Below are positions 43,640 to 54,543 of a stretch of 64,000 bases of DNA, one piece after another (position 1 is the first letter of the stretch; every line of letters starts with the position of its first letter). The notes under the pieces were generated by a model that ran no database searches, was not told the DNA's origin, and worked only from the letters and a program-made list of their open reading frames with translations. Source of the stretch: Craterostigma plantagineum. Lineage: Eukaryota; Streptophyta; Magnoliopsida; Lamiales; Linderniaceae. The stretch spans positions 62,001 to 126,000 of the forward strand of contig JAPQWV010001057.1 in the NCBI GenBank assembly GCA_027422505.1. The letters are read 5' to 3'. A program made the position numbers and the translations under genes.

Positions 43640-43890
43640 ATGAGAAAATAGTGGGTGAGCGCCACTCTAACATGACATGAGTTGGCCGCTCGAGCGATAG
43701 ATTGTTACGTTGGGCAGAGAGGGGAAACTCTAGTACGTGCCACTTTAACGCGAGAGAGCTGAGTGGGCCGCCGAGTGCGAACCTTTAGTTTTATGTATTA
43801 CATATATTCGGGAATAGGCGACTCTAAAGAGAGAGACCTGAGGAGCCTACCCACTCCAACGAGAGAGACCTGAGTGGGATACCCGAATAC
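43640..43890. repeat. Tandem hairpins with shared loops in the outer LTR
   Basis: Outer stem TATTCGGG (43805-43812) / CCCGAATA (43882-43889) encloses two hairpins. One is TAGGC(GA)CTC / GAG(GA)GCCTA (43815-43849) with tandem G-A mismatches and a 15-nt loop TAAAGAGAGAGACCT. The other is CCCACTC / GAGTGGG (43850-43878) with loop CAACGAGAGAGACCT. A third hairpin near 43740-43767 (CCACTT/GAGTGG) has the related loop TAACGCGAGAGAGCT, and a fourth lies near 43655-43690. Confidence 0.75.
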
Positions 43891-44246
43891 GTGTAGTGAC
43901 GAATCGTGTAGAATGTTGAGATGTGTTAGTGTTGAGATGAGTGGAGACAAGCCGAGTGTGCATTTGTAAGGAGTATGGGGTGGGATCAAGGGCACGTTGC
44001 ATTCATGCATATTTCACCTACTGGGCAAATAGCTCATGGTTTACGTGCTGTAGGTACTGAGCCCGACGCTGGTGCGCGTCGAGGCTTAGGCGAGCTGACG
44101 GTGGTGCGCCACGGACTTTTGAGGGCGAGGCTGTACATGGATGCGACCTGTGAAGTGACGTTAGGTATTGATCTTTTGAGATTTCGGGGCTACGGCCCAT
44201 GTATAGTAATGACGATGTAGCCTAACATTTTGATGTAATATATTTT

Positions 44247-46547
44247 TGTAATACCCGCAAAATTTAAAGTGGGATTACGACAGGAAATTTGAAGACAATT
44301 AGCAAAGGAAATATTAGGAATAAAATTCCTAATGAATTTGAATGAAAATTCGGACAAAACTAAAATAATAAAACTATTCCCGAGAATATTTCGGGAGTTA
44401 ATCAAAGAATTAAGCAAAAAAAAAAAATTAATAATAATAATAGTATTATTAAGAATAAAATTTGGGATACATTTATAATTAGGCTATAGTTAATTTCTAA
44501 CTTAGGCCCAAATTATTAGAAATAAACTTTGGTAATAAGGATTGTTCAAATTAGATTGGCCCAAATTTTTAAAGCATGGCCTTAGTAATCACGTTACTTC
44601 AAACTTAAGGGAAATAGAATTCACCACCTTGTCAAATCTTACACAAGTAACGAAAATTACCATACTTATCTAAATGCATAGTAGATATCAAACTCACGAT
44701 TAGAAAACCCTCATTTACTCACCACAAAACTTGAACAGAGAGAGGGTGAAAGCCAAGATTTCCACCAGATAGAAGAGCCAGCGAATTGAAAAACTAAAGT
44801 TAGGAGTAAGGTATACGGTCGATCTCTTGGGTTTCTAACTTAGTTCTATTTACTATGCACTTTTATATAATAACGTGGTAATCTGAGGATATTTTCAAAG
44901 GCTACAGTGTTTGAGAAAAACCAGATGTTGAAGTTAGTAGCACTAGTATTTATGAGTTAACACTGGTAAATTATCAGTATGTGAATGATGGTAATTTAAG
45001 TTTTAATGAAATTAAGAATACATGTGTATTCGTTTTTGGAATTTGGTTTATTTAGATATTTGATTAGTTAAGGACATAGAATAGTTTTCATTAGACATTG
45101 TTTTCGATATATGTTGTCAAGTGATTAGTACATACAGAAGTAGTTCAGCCAATGCATAAAGTTTCGGTACTTCAAGTATTTGACATTTGAAATTATCGAC
45201 AACCTAAGTTTTCGTGATAATAGGGCAGCTCTTAAGTTTTATTTTGCACTCCCAAATTTTCGGATATTGTATGTATATTAAGTTTGAATTACTAATGAGT
45301 GTTTAAATATTAGCAAAAGCCGGGAGGTTTTCGGTATTTCATAATTATAATTATGGTTTTCCGTATTATGTAATAAAGTTTTCGGCACATATTAATTTTT
45401 CGGCACTTTAGGATTTTCAGTATTTTTAGGGTTTCCATTTGATACTTAAAGTTCGGGAATTTTTTTAGACTTTGTTTGACTTAGCAATTATCCTGATGTG
45501 ATAACGCTTTCATGTTCAGAGATCCGAAACCCTAGGGATTTACCGAGATTGATTGACTGCTAATTTTACGGACAACAGGTAGGTGGATCATCCATCTACA
45601 ATACGTAAACACTATGTGGATTATATGTTTTAATTCGATGATTTATGTGATTTATATGTTTTACATACGTTTCATGTGGAATCATGTTTTCACGTTTATA
45701 TGCACATCATATGCATATCATATCACAAGGGTGAGAAATTTACACCGTATTGAGACGGTAGACTTGAGATATTGTCGAGCGGGGTAGAATGACATGTTTG
45801 TGATTTTTGTTGTTGACTCGTTGAGGAGTCGAGGTTGGTACTCGTATGACACCTGACGGCAGACAGGCGTGATCGATCTGTCTACTCGGGCGTGAACGTC
45901 CGAGGTGCAAAACCGTCGTGATTGTATTTTTAGCGGAAGGAGCGACCCGACAGGGCAGTTGCGTGATCGTCAAAACGCTGTCGGCGTAGGCTACCGCTTA
46001 CGGAAGAGCGGCCTAGCAGGGCAGTTGCGTGATCGTCAAAACGCTGCTAGTGTAAGCTTCCGTATGTTATTATTATGGGCGCGCGAGGTGTCGAGTCTGA
46101 CCTAGGGCCCTGTGTTGAGTAATATGAGACAGGATTGTGAGAAAAGAAAGAGTGAACATTGCATTTGGGAGATATTGGGATCGGGAATGAGCGTTCACGT
46201 GCATACATGCATTTTTATTCACCTACTGGGCAAATCGCTCAGTGTTTACGTGTTGTAGGTACTGAGTCTGACGCCGACGCGCGTCAAGACTGAGGCGGCT
46301 GGTGGCGGTGCTCCACGGACTTTTGAGGGCGGGGCGGTACATGGATGAAGACCTGTGGAGCGATAATAGAGTTTTCGTTCTTTTGACATTTTTGGGGCTA
46401 CGCCCGTTGTACAGATACTATGTAAAATAATATTTTATTATACTATATTAACTTTTAGGAAAAAGTTTTTTTGTTAGACGGGCCTTCCGCGGCTTACGTT
46501 GCGGAAAATCCGCCACTAACCTTAATTAGAAAACGAGGGACGCCACA
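44247..46547 (+). repeat. 5' LTR of the LARD
   Basis: TGTAATACCCGC...GGGACGCCACA. It includes the iterated TTTTCGG motif (45160-45440), the conserved CACCTACTGGGCAAAT core (46220), and twin hairpins (45932-46063). Confidence 0.95.
45932..46063. repeat. Twin hairpins, identical 24-nt loop, different stems
   Basis: Copy 1: outer AGCGG/CCGCT (45932-45936, 45994-45998), inner CCGACAG/CTGTCGG (45947-45953, 45978-45984). Copy 2: outer ACGGAAG/CTTCCGT (46000-46006, 46057-46063), inner CTAGCAG/CTGCTAG (46013-46019, 46044-46050). Both enclose the same 24-nt loop. The same pair lies in the 3' LTR at about 50,026-50,157. Confidence 0.85.
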
Positions 46548-48342
46548 GGTGGTATCAAAGCGTAGGCTTTAGATTCTGCAGACTGTCCATGTACTGCCGC
46601 TCAAAAGCCTGGAGAACCAGCTTGGCCTGTAAGTTTTAAGATTTATGTGTTATCAAGTGAACTCCTATGAATTACTTGTTATGTGCAAGTCGTAGAAATT
46701 TTATGAATTATAAGATGGTTAGATCAAGAACTTAGGTTAAATTCGGAATTATGATATGGTTTTGGATGCATATATATTTTGAGTGTTATAAGTTATCAGT
46801 ATCATATGTGAAATACGTGAGTTACGTGAAAAATTTACATGGCATATGACTTATATGATTTTCATATGTGTGACCTTGTTGATATGTGTTTAATGTAGAT
46901 CTAGATGTTGTTTCTGTGGCCTTAAGTGTTGGGATTAAAGTTTCAAATTTTAAAACTCATACTAAGTGTATATTAGTATTTAATGGGTGTAGTTCTTAAT
47001 TTTCGGTATAAGAATTATTGTGGAAGTATATAGGTGAGTGAAGGGTAGTGCAGTTTTAGGGTTTGATCGAATAATTTAGCATATGATTAGTTTCAGACAT
47101 AGAATCGAGTTTGGTATTTTAAGTATTCTAGATGTTGAAAATTCTTAGGATGTGATAATCTTAAGTTCTGGGCACTTAGGAGTTGTTGATCTGAAGAGTT
47201 TTCGGTAAGATTAAGTTTGACATGTAGGGTTTGAATTAAAATAGTTATTTGAACTGACCATGAACACAGTATTTTCGGATAAATGTTTAGTGTATTGTTT
47301 TCGGTAAGGAATATTTTTGAATAGATAAATAACCTTAAGGAATTTTTCGTAGTTAATACATATACGTGGGGAAATACAAAGGTTCGAATTTTTCTCATGG
47401 GTGCTTGTATGTGTATGTAAAGTTTTCTGTGTGTGAATAATGTTTGACATGGAGATGAGTTCGATGTTTGTATGATAATTTGGTATTGTCGTGCTGGGAT
47501 ACGTAGGGTAATTTGAGTACTCAAATGATGTATAAACTTTATATTTTTTTTATATGTGGGAGTCCAAAATATTAGGATTTTGGAAAAATTTACGCTCGGC
47601 AATGGCATGAAATTGGTGTTAGTAATAAGATTTTCGATACAAGCATAGGAAGCTTTCGGTGTGTTTTACGTTGTTTCAATGTTTTCGACTTGATCCCAAT
47701 GTTTCGGCATGTTAAGCGACAAGAGTTTCAAACTAGATACAAGTTTTTGATATAGAACACATTTCGGGAGACTAAACAACTTTTGATTCTGACTAATCCT
47801 TGCATTTCATAGTATGAATATTCAGATACTGACTTTGATTTAATGTTCGAGTCAAACAATTTATTTATGTAGAAAATTTGGGTAGTCAAATTTTTGGGTG
47901 GTGAAGTTGGGCTTCAATATTTTCAGATGTTAAGATTTTTACTAAATTTTGGGGCTCGTCTGAATTTTAACTGCAAATTAGAGTTTGGACTCTACATATT
48001 ATTTTCGGACAAAACATGACTTTCGGGTAGAATTGGAATATTCTGAGGAAATAATCATATACGTATAATACTGCATTTTATTCAAGTACGCCTAGTGCGC
48101 AGTGGAAGCGTGGGTAGTAATATGAATAAGTATTGAGAATGTAGAAAATATGTGGGTGAGGCTAGACATAGAGAAAGTGTTGGTCCTAGAAAGCTGGGCT
48201 ACGCATTTAAGTGTGTCGCCTAAACTTAGTGAGAAGGTACCTTAATAGGGTACGGATAAACCAAGGGAATAGAAGAAATCGTTATCCCGATTTATTCCAG
48301 TCGGCATAATTTCGTGGACGAAATTCTTCTAAGGGGGGAGGA
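46548..48342 (+). other. Coding-free interior of the LARD
   Basis: PBS at the left, PPT at the right. In between is AT-rich DNA with about a dozen TTTTCGG or TTTCGG motifs, and no zinc knuckle, protease, RT or integrase motif on either strand. Confidence 0.85.
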
Positions 48343-50640
48343 TGTAATACCCGCAAAATTAAAGTGGGATTACGACAGGAAATTTGAAGACAATTAGCAA
48401 AGGAAATATTAGGAATAAAATTCCTAATGAATTTGAATGAAAATTCGGACAAAACTAAAATAATAAAACTATTCCCGAGAATATTTCGGGAGTTAATCAA
48501 AGAATTAAGCCAAAAAAAAAATTAATAATAATAATAGTATTATTAAGAATAAAATTTGGGATACATTTATAATTAGGCTATAGTTAATTCTAACTTAGGC
48601 CCAAATTATTAGAAATAAACTTTGGTAATAAGGATTGTTCAAATTAGATTGGCCCAAATTTTTAAAGCATGGCCTTAGTAATCACGTTACTTCAAACTTA
48701 AGGGAAATAGAATTCACCACCTTGTCAAATCTTACACAAGTAACGAAAATTACCATACTTATCTAAATGCATAGTAGATATCAAACTCACGATTAGAAAA
48801 CCCTCATTTACTCACCACAAAACTTGAACAGAGAGAGGGTGAAAGCCAAGATTTCCACCAGATAGAAGAGCCAGCGAATTGAAAAACTAAAGTTAGGAGT
48901 AAGGTATACGGTCGATCTCTTGGGTTTCTAACTTAGTTCTATTTACTATGCACTTTTATATAATAACGTGGTAATCTGAGGATATTTTCAAAGGCTACAG
49001 TGTTTGAGAAAAACCAGATGTTGAAGTTAGTAGCACTAGTATTTATGAGTTAACACTGGTAAATTATCAGTATGTGAATGATGGTAATTTAAGTTTTAAT
49101 GAAATTAAGAATACATGTGTATTCGTTTTTGGAATTTGGTTTATTTAGATATTTGATTAGTTTAAGGACATAGAATAGTTTTCATTAGACATTGTTTTCG
49201 ATATATGTTGTCAAGTGATTAGTACATACAGAAGTAGTTCAGCCAATGCATAAAGTTTCGGTACTTCAAGTATTTGACATTTGAAATTATCGACAACCTA
49301 AGTTTTCGTGATAATAGGGCAGCTCTTAAGTTTTATTTTGCACTCCCAAATTTTCGGATATTGTATGTATATTAAGTTTGAATTACTAATGAGTGTTTAA
49401 ATATTAGCAAAAGCCGGGAGGTTTTCGGTATTTCATAATTATAATTATGGTTTTCCGTATTATGTAATAAAGTTTTCGGCACATATTAATTTTTCGGCAC
49501 TTTAGGATTTTCAGTATTTTTAGGGTTTCCATTTGATACTTAAAGTTCGGGAATTTTTTTAGACTTTGTTTGACTTAGCAATTATCCTGATGTGATAACG
49601 CTTTCATGTTCAGAGATCCGAAACCCTAGGGATTTACCGAGATTGATTGACTGCTAATTTTACGAACAACAGGTAGGTGGATCTTCCATCTACAATACGT
49701 AAACACTATGTGGATTATATGTTTTAATTCGATGATTTATGTGATTTATATGTTTTACATACGTTTCATGTGGAATCATGTTTTCACGTTTATATGCACA
49801 TCATATGCATATCATATCACAAGGGTGAGAAATTTACACCGTATTGAGACGGTAGACTTGAGATATTGTCGAGCGGGGTAGAATGACATGTTTGTGATTT
49901 TTGTTGTTGACTCGTTGAGGAGTCGAGGTTGGTACTCGTATGACACCTGACGGCAGACAGGCGTGATCGATCTGTCTACTCGGGCGTGAACGTCCGAGGT
50001 GCAAAACCGTCGTGATTGTATTTTTAGCGGAAGGAGCGACCCGACAGGGCAGTTGCGTGATCTTCAAAACGCTGTCGGCGTAGGCTACCGCTTACGGAAG
50101 AGCGGCCTAGCAGGGCAGTTGCGTGATCGTCAAAACGCTGCTAGTGTAAGCTTCCGTATGTTATTATTATGGGCGCGCGAGGTGTCGAGTCTGACCTAGG
50201 GCCCTGTGTTGAGTAATATGAGACAGGATTGTGAGAAAAGAAAGAGTGAACATTGCATTTGGGAGATATTGGGATCGGGAATGAGCGTTCACGTGCATAC
50301 ATGCATTTTTATTCACCTACTGGGCAAATCGCTCAGTGTTTACGTGTTGTAGGTACTGAGTCTGACGCCGACGCGCGTCAAGACTGAGGCGGCTGGTGGC
50401 GGTGCTCCACGGACTTTTGAGGGCGGGGCGGTACATGGATGAAGACCTGTGGAGCGATAATAGAGTTTTTGTTCTTTTGACATTTTTGGGGCTACGCCCG
50501 TTGTACAGATACTATGTAAAATAATATTTTATTATACTATATTAACTTTTAGGAAAAGTTTTTTTGTTAGACGGGCCTTCCGCGGCTTACGTTGCGGAAA
50601 ATCCGCCACTAACCTTAATTAGAAAACGAGGGACGCCACA
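48343..50640 (+). repeat. 3' LTR of the LARD
   Basis: Partner of 44247-46547, over 99% identical by eye. Confidence 0.95.
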
Positions 50641-50734
50641 ATTTTATTTAAGAAGTTTTTGTTAGACGGGTCTTCCGCGACTTATGTTGTGAAAATCAGC
50701 CACTAATTAGTATTAGAAAGTGAGGGTCGCTACA

Positions 50735-51348
50735 TCGAAGCTCCTCCGATGCTTAAGTCAGAAAACGGGTGAATATAGGTGCTAGGCTCGTAAAGTAGTT
50801 TTTGTTATTTCGAATGCGTACCTGGAAATGATCTGACCATTACTATTTGTACTAACCTCGCTTCGTCTCACCTTGACTTGGTCTTTCACCCTAGTCCGCC
50901 TTTCTCGCGAACCTCATCTTGGGACGTGGACTTCCCACCTTCCCACGTTCTCATTTCTTCCTCTTTCCTTCAGTTTCTATTTTGACTCTTTCCCCTCACT
51001 GCGAAACTGCCCTACTAGGTTCATGCTCCTTCTTCGGGATCGTCGCTGTCCTATCTCATCTTCCTGGTTCCTCAGGCTACTGACTCCGTCTGTCTTTCTT
51101 CCATTCTCGGGTTGGTCTGCTCGGGCACTTCATCTTTCCTCGTACTCGATCTTCCTGGATGAATCTCTTGCATTACCCATGGAGCCCTCCTTCTCGGGCT
51201 TCCTCTTTCCTTCTCGAGGGGGGGGGGTCTTTACTCGCGACTAGGGAATTTGCAGCAGCAAGAGCTCCCGTTTTCAGAGAGATTCCAACGGTTGTGCTTT
51301 CTTCAAAGACATCCTTTCTCCATCCTCGGGGTTATCCGCCTCAGTCGT
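50735..51348 (+). other. Retroelement debris, probably Tat-like
   Basis: TCGAAGCTCCTCCGATGCTTAAGTCAG-type sequence and a GCGTACCTG block resemble gypsy LTR parts. CT-rich open sequence (50873-51244) follows. No product is named. Confidence 0.35.
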
Positions 51349-51859
51349 TGTTAGGAATATTTTATATTGTTCAGTTTCATTGTGTTTATCTTAGTTGGTT
51401 TGTATTTAATATATTTTGGGCTAGTTTGCAATATTCTAGTTCTTAGCTACTAGGGGTATAATATATCAACTCATGTGGTATATATATCCACAAACCCTAA
51501 TTCATTAGGGGGGGTGTTTTGTGTGTTGTAGTGAGTGGCGTGCTTAAGAATAGTAAGAAAAGCATTTTGAAAGCATTCGACGTCTACAATATCACACCCC
51601 ATGCCTAAGCCTTCAAATCCACATCATTTGTGTGGTAAATCATTGTAGGTCAGTATTGTTGAATCGAAATAGGGACTAACAATTGTATCAGAGCAAAACA
51701 CGTTCGAATTTCTGCCAGAGTTTTTGAGTTGATTTTGCTGATTTTGCAAACTCTAGAGCTTTTTAGGTTGATTTTGAGTGATTTGAAGTGATTACCCAAC
51801 ATTTTAGTTGATTTGAGTGAGGTCTGAAGTTCGTCATTCTGCCCAGAAATTTTCATATA

Positions 51860-52160
51860 GAACACCCGATCGGGCGATTGTGCCCTATAGCAATAATTTC
51901 GCCCGATTTGACTGCGCTTACTTTTGTTTCGTCCGCACTTGAATAGTCGTCCGGTTGTTCAATTTTCACAGAAGTTTTTCCGGCGAATTTGTGAGTCGCC
52001 CGAACCAGAATCGTCCGAACATCTTCATTCAAAAATATTTCTCGGCGAATTTCAGTTCCCTCTTGACAAAATAGCCCAAGTTCCAATTTTTTTAAGACAA
52101 ACTCGCTTGATTTTGTTATAGTCGCCCGACTGACAAAATCACCCGATTTGATGAGAAAAA
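51860..52160. repeat. Iterated TCGCCCGA motif array in a Copia leader
   Basis: About eleven variants of TCGCCCGA / TCGTCCGA / TCGGCGAA occur in 300 bp. This is the reverse complement of the motif at 27540-28100. Confidence 0.7.
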
Positions 52161-52500
52161 CATTCTGAGTCCAACGGGCATAGTCAATTCTAACCCCCGT
52201 TTAAAATTTTCCTTCCGTTCAATAAATTTTCTTTTCTGTCAAATTTTTGAAAGAAAATCCACTAACGTGTCAACGATCACTTAATGATCTAATTTCGATA
52301 TTTTGGCAAATTATAGAAAAAGTCATGGTCATCTTCTCGAAGTTTTCGAAATTATCTCAAAATTTTTAGGTGCACACCAAAAAATTTTCGACGCTCATTC
52401 TCTTCGATACTTCACGATACTTCTGAAGCAACCCAAACTTTCAGGAACAGAACTTCAAAAAGCCAAATTTTATTTAAAAATAATAAAAAATAAATTAAAA

Positions 52501-53715
52501 TGGATTCTCAAGCTAGGAAGATTGAAGAATTAGAAGCAAGCTGTGCTAATAATTTCTCCGTGTTGCTTAAACAACAAGAAAGCCTAGTTGCTAATGAAGA
52601 TTTGACAAACGCAAAGTCAAAGATCATTAGCTTTAAAACTAAGTTAGAAGATAGTGAAAAGATGGTCTGCGAGATGACTAAGAATTTACGTTCTTGCGAA
52701 GCTGCGGGAAATGAAGTCTCATAAAAATATGAGACCGTCTTAGAGGAACAGCGTATGGTTTACTCTACGACTAAACGATTAGAAATGTTATTTCGAATAT
52801 AGTTCTAACATATCAAAACTCTCCTTCTAACTTAATTTCTAACGGGGAAAATATTTTACATGATAAAAAACCGACCCTATGTGACTCCAGAGACTCTTCG
52901 TAAAGTGAAAGATTTACAAGATACTTTGGACTCTGAAATGATAGGTTTTGGCTCTGAAAAGGAAAAGCTTTTAAAGAAGATTTTATATCTCAAAAATTCC
53001 CCGTCTTTATCAGTTCAAATGATTTGTCAAATAATACATCTTCCTCAAAACAGGTAAAGAAAAAAAAAAAACAAAAAGAAGCATCCTTATTCCTAAGATT
53101 GAGAAAGCTTTTACTAATCATTCTAAGTCAACATTGACTGAAGCTGAAACGTTAAGTAAAAGTAGAGCTTTAAAATTAGCTATAAGGAACAAATTAAAAT
53201 TAGGAAGGAGCAAGGAAAATCAATATTATCTTCGAAAACTGAAGTTGAAATGAAGTTGAAAATATTCAAGATTTTTCCTCTCCCATTCCTATCAAAAGGG
53301 AAGCGTGCAAAGAAGAAATTTCGAGCTTAAGCAAATGAACTTCTCCAATCCCGCACATTCATAATTATAGTGTGAACGATGTGAACTCTCGTAGGCAATA
53401 CGACTCATCATCCAATGATGCATATAGCGCCATAAGCTCATATTCCTACTTGAAATAACCAGTCCAGATTCATTCTAGAAAGCATCTTATGCGACTGGCT
53501 AGGGAGAAAATCTTTAGGTCTTTTAAACATAGGCAAACATTCACCGGCGTTGAATTGTCATTTCCCTCTAAGGTTCACCAAACCTGGATTCCTAAATTAC
53601 AAATCAAATTGAATAGGACTTTAAATGATGATTTAGGATCAATATCTGAACCAAATGTGCTTAACTTGTTTTCTGCTAACAAGGAAGGACCCATCCTAAA
53701 TCTCACATTCCCTTG
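52501..53715 (+). pseudogene. Copia gag-like coiled-coil fragments
   Basis: From ATG 52501, MDSQARKIEELEASCANNFS continues with Lys/Glu/Leu-rich heptad-like sequence to a stop near 52724. Further short frames follow at 52860-53057 and 53489-53716 (the last with WIPKLQIKLNRTL). Composition resembles the coiled-coil linker of SIRE-type Gag, but no zinc knuckle is seen. Multiple stops. Confidence 0.5.
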
Positions 53716-54045
53716 ATTATCGATGGGGCCAGGCTAACTCTCGAGCACGAAGTTCGAATTCTTGGCCCTCGGGAGGTAGCTAGTGGGCCTCCCGAGGATT
53801 CCATACTTTCTTTCTCGACCAGCTTGACATGGGGCTTCGTCTTCCCATCCCTCAATTTTTAGTCGATCTTTGCAAGTAGTATCAAATTCCCCCGGTCAAA
53901 CAACCCCGAACTCTTACAGTCTTCTTCTCTCTCTGGCTATTCTTATCGAATATTTCCAGATGCAAGTTTCTGCTTCCCTTCTTTTGTCATTCTTAAAATT
54001 TAACCATAAGGAACACGGAAAATTCTTCTTCTCTTCCACTTCCTC
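53716..54045 (+). pseudogene. Transposase_28-like antisense ORF, N-terminal piece
   Basis: Reads (with frame changes) LTLEHEVRILGPREVASGPP, FSTSLTWGF, then PGQTTPNSYSLLLSLAILIE and KFFFSSTSS, aligning with the ORF at 22806-24170. It is cut at 54045 by a solo LTR. The protein alignment resumes at 57132 (EEFLQSNPSSHKGWM). Confidence 0.65.
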
Positions 54046-54543
54046 TGATCGACATGTGGTGTGTGAATGAAAAGTGCGACAAGTAATAATTAAAACGAAT
54101 ACTAAATTACTGTCACCGACGTGCGATAGGCAGTGGACCCATCGTTTGTAGTGTAGTAAAGTGAGTAAACGAGTATCGAACACGAGGAATAAATCAAGTA
54201 CTAGTAATGACCTATCGACTCGATATTTAACCTTAATAAAATACGCAAGTTGTTTGACGACTTAACCTAACAGATCGCTCCTAAATCAACTAGAGATTCA
54301 AATAACACGCTTAAAACTGATACGAAGCTTCAGATAATAAAGATGTGCTCGGGATTCGAATCCCGCTACGTGTTATCGACTAAGACAATAAAATCGTTCC
54401 TACGTGATCTTAACTAAATCGCAGTAATTTCCTACCCGCTCGCGAATTTGCTGTCGCCCTAAACGCTCGTGGGGATCTAAGATTCAATAATTACTAATGG
54501 CGAGGATCGAGTATTTACTTTCGCCCTATACTCGAATCCTATC

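Larger units (their letters stand above)
44247..50640 (+). mobile_element. Young LARD-type element (long LTRs, no coding interior), 6.4 kb
   Basis: LTRs of 2301 bp (44247-46547) and 2298 bp (48343-50640) differ at roughly nine places, about half of them indels. Target duplication ATTTT is perfect (44242-44246 and 50641-50645). The PBS TGGTATCAAAGC (46550-46561) and the PPT AAGGGGGGAGGA (48331-48342) are in place. The 1.8-kb interior has no retroelement protein. TGTAATACCC start, long LTR and tRNA-Met PBS suggest a Tekay/Del chromovirus derivative that depends on a helper. It inserted inside a related, older LTR. Confidence 0.93.
26989..50734 (+). mobile_element. Old Tekay-like LTR split by three nested insertions
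   Basis: Pieces at about 26,989-28,172, 41,332-41,360, 43,301-44,246 and 50,646-50,734 align in order with the other long LTRs here. For example, TTCAAGAA+TTAATATAG across the Helitron matches TTCGAGAATTAGCACATA near 479-496, and TTATAT+CTTCAGAGGTCC across the solo LTR matches TATATTCAGAGGATCC near 512-527. The 3' end is GGGTCGCTACA at 50734. The 5' end is uncertain: TGACACATATATC at 26989, preceded by TCGAT, is the best candidate because TCGAA follows 50734. Without insertions the LTR is about 2.25 kb. Whether it is solo cannot be told. Confidence 0.7.
51349..53715 (+). mobile_element. 5' half of a Copia element: LTR, PBS, degenerate gag
   Basis: LTR 51349-51681 (TGTTAGGAATATT...GGGACTAACA) is followed by the PBS TTGTATCAGAGC (51684-51695), which matches the tRNA-Met type with one difference. 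A long leader with iterated TCGCCCGA (51860-52160) leads to gag-like reading frames from ATG 52501. No pol or 3' LTR is present. Sequence switches to the Transposase_28-like ORF at about 53,716. Confidence 0.7.

Noticed and set aside
47093..47608. 171-codon open frame on the minus strand inside the LARD
   Set aside because: Composition is AT-driven (Ile, Leu, Thr, Lys), with no domain, and it is antisense to the element. Treated as spurious.
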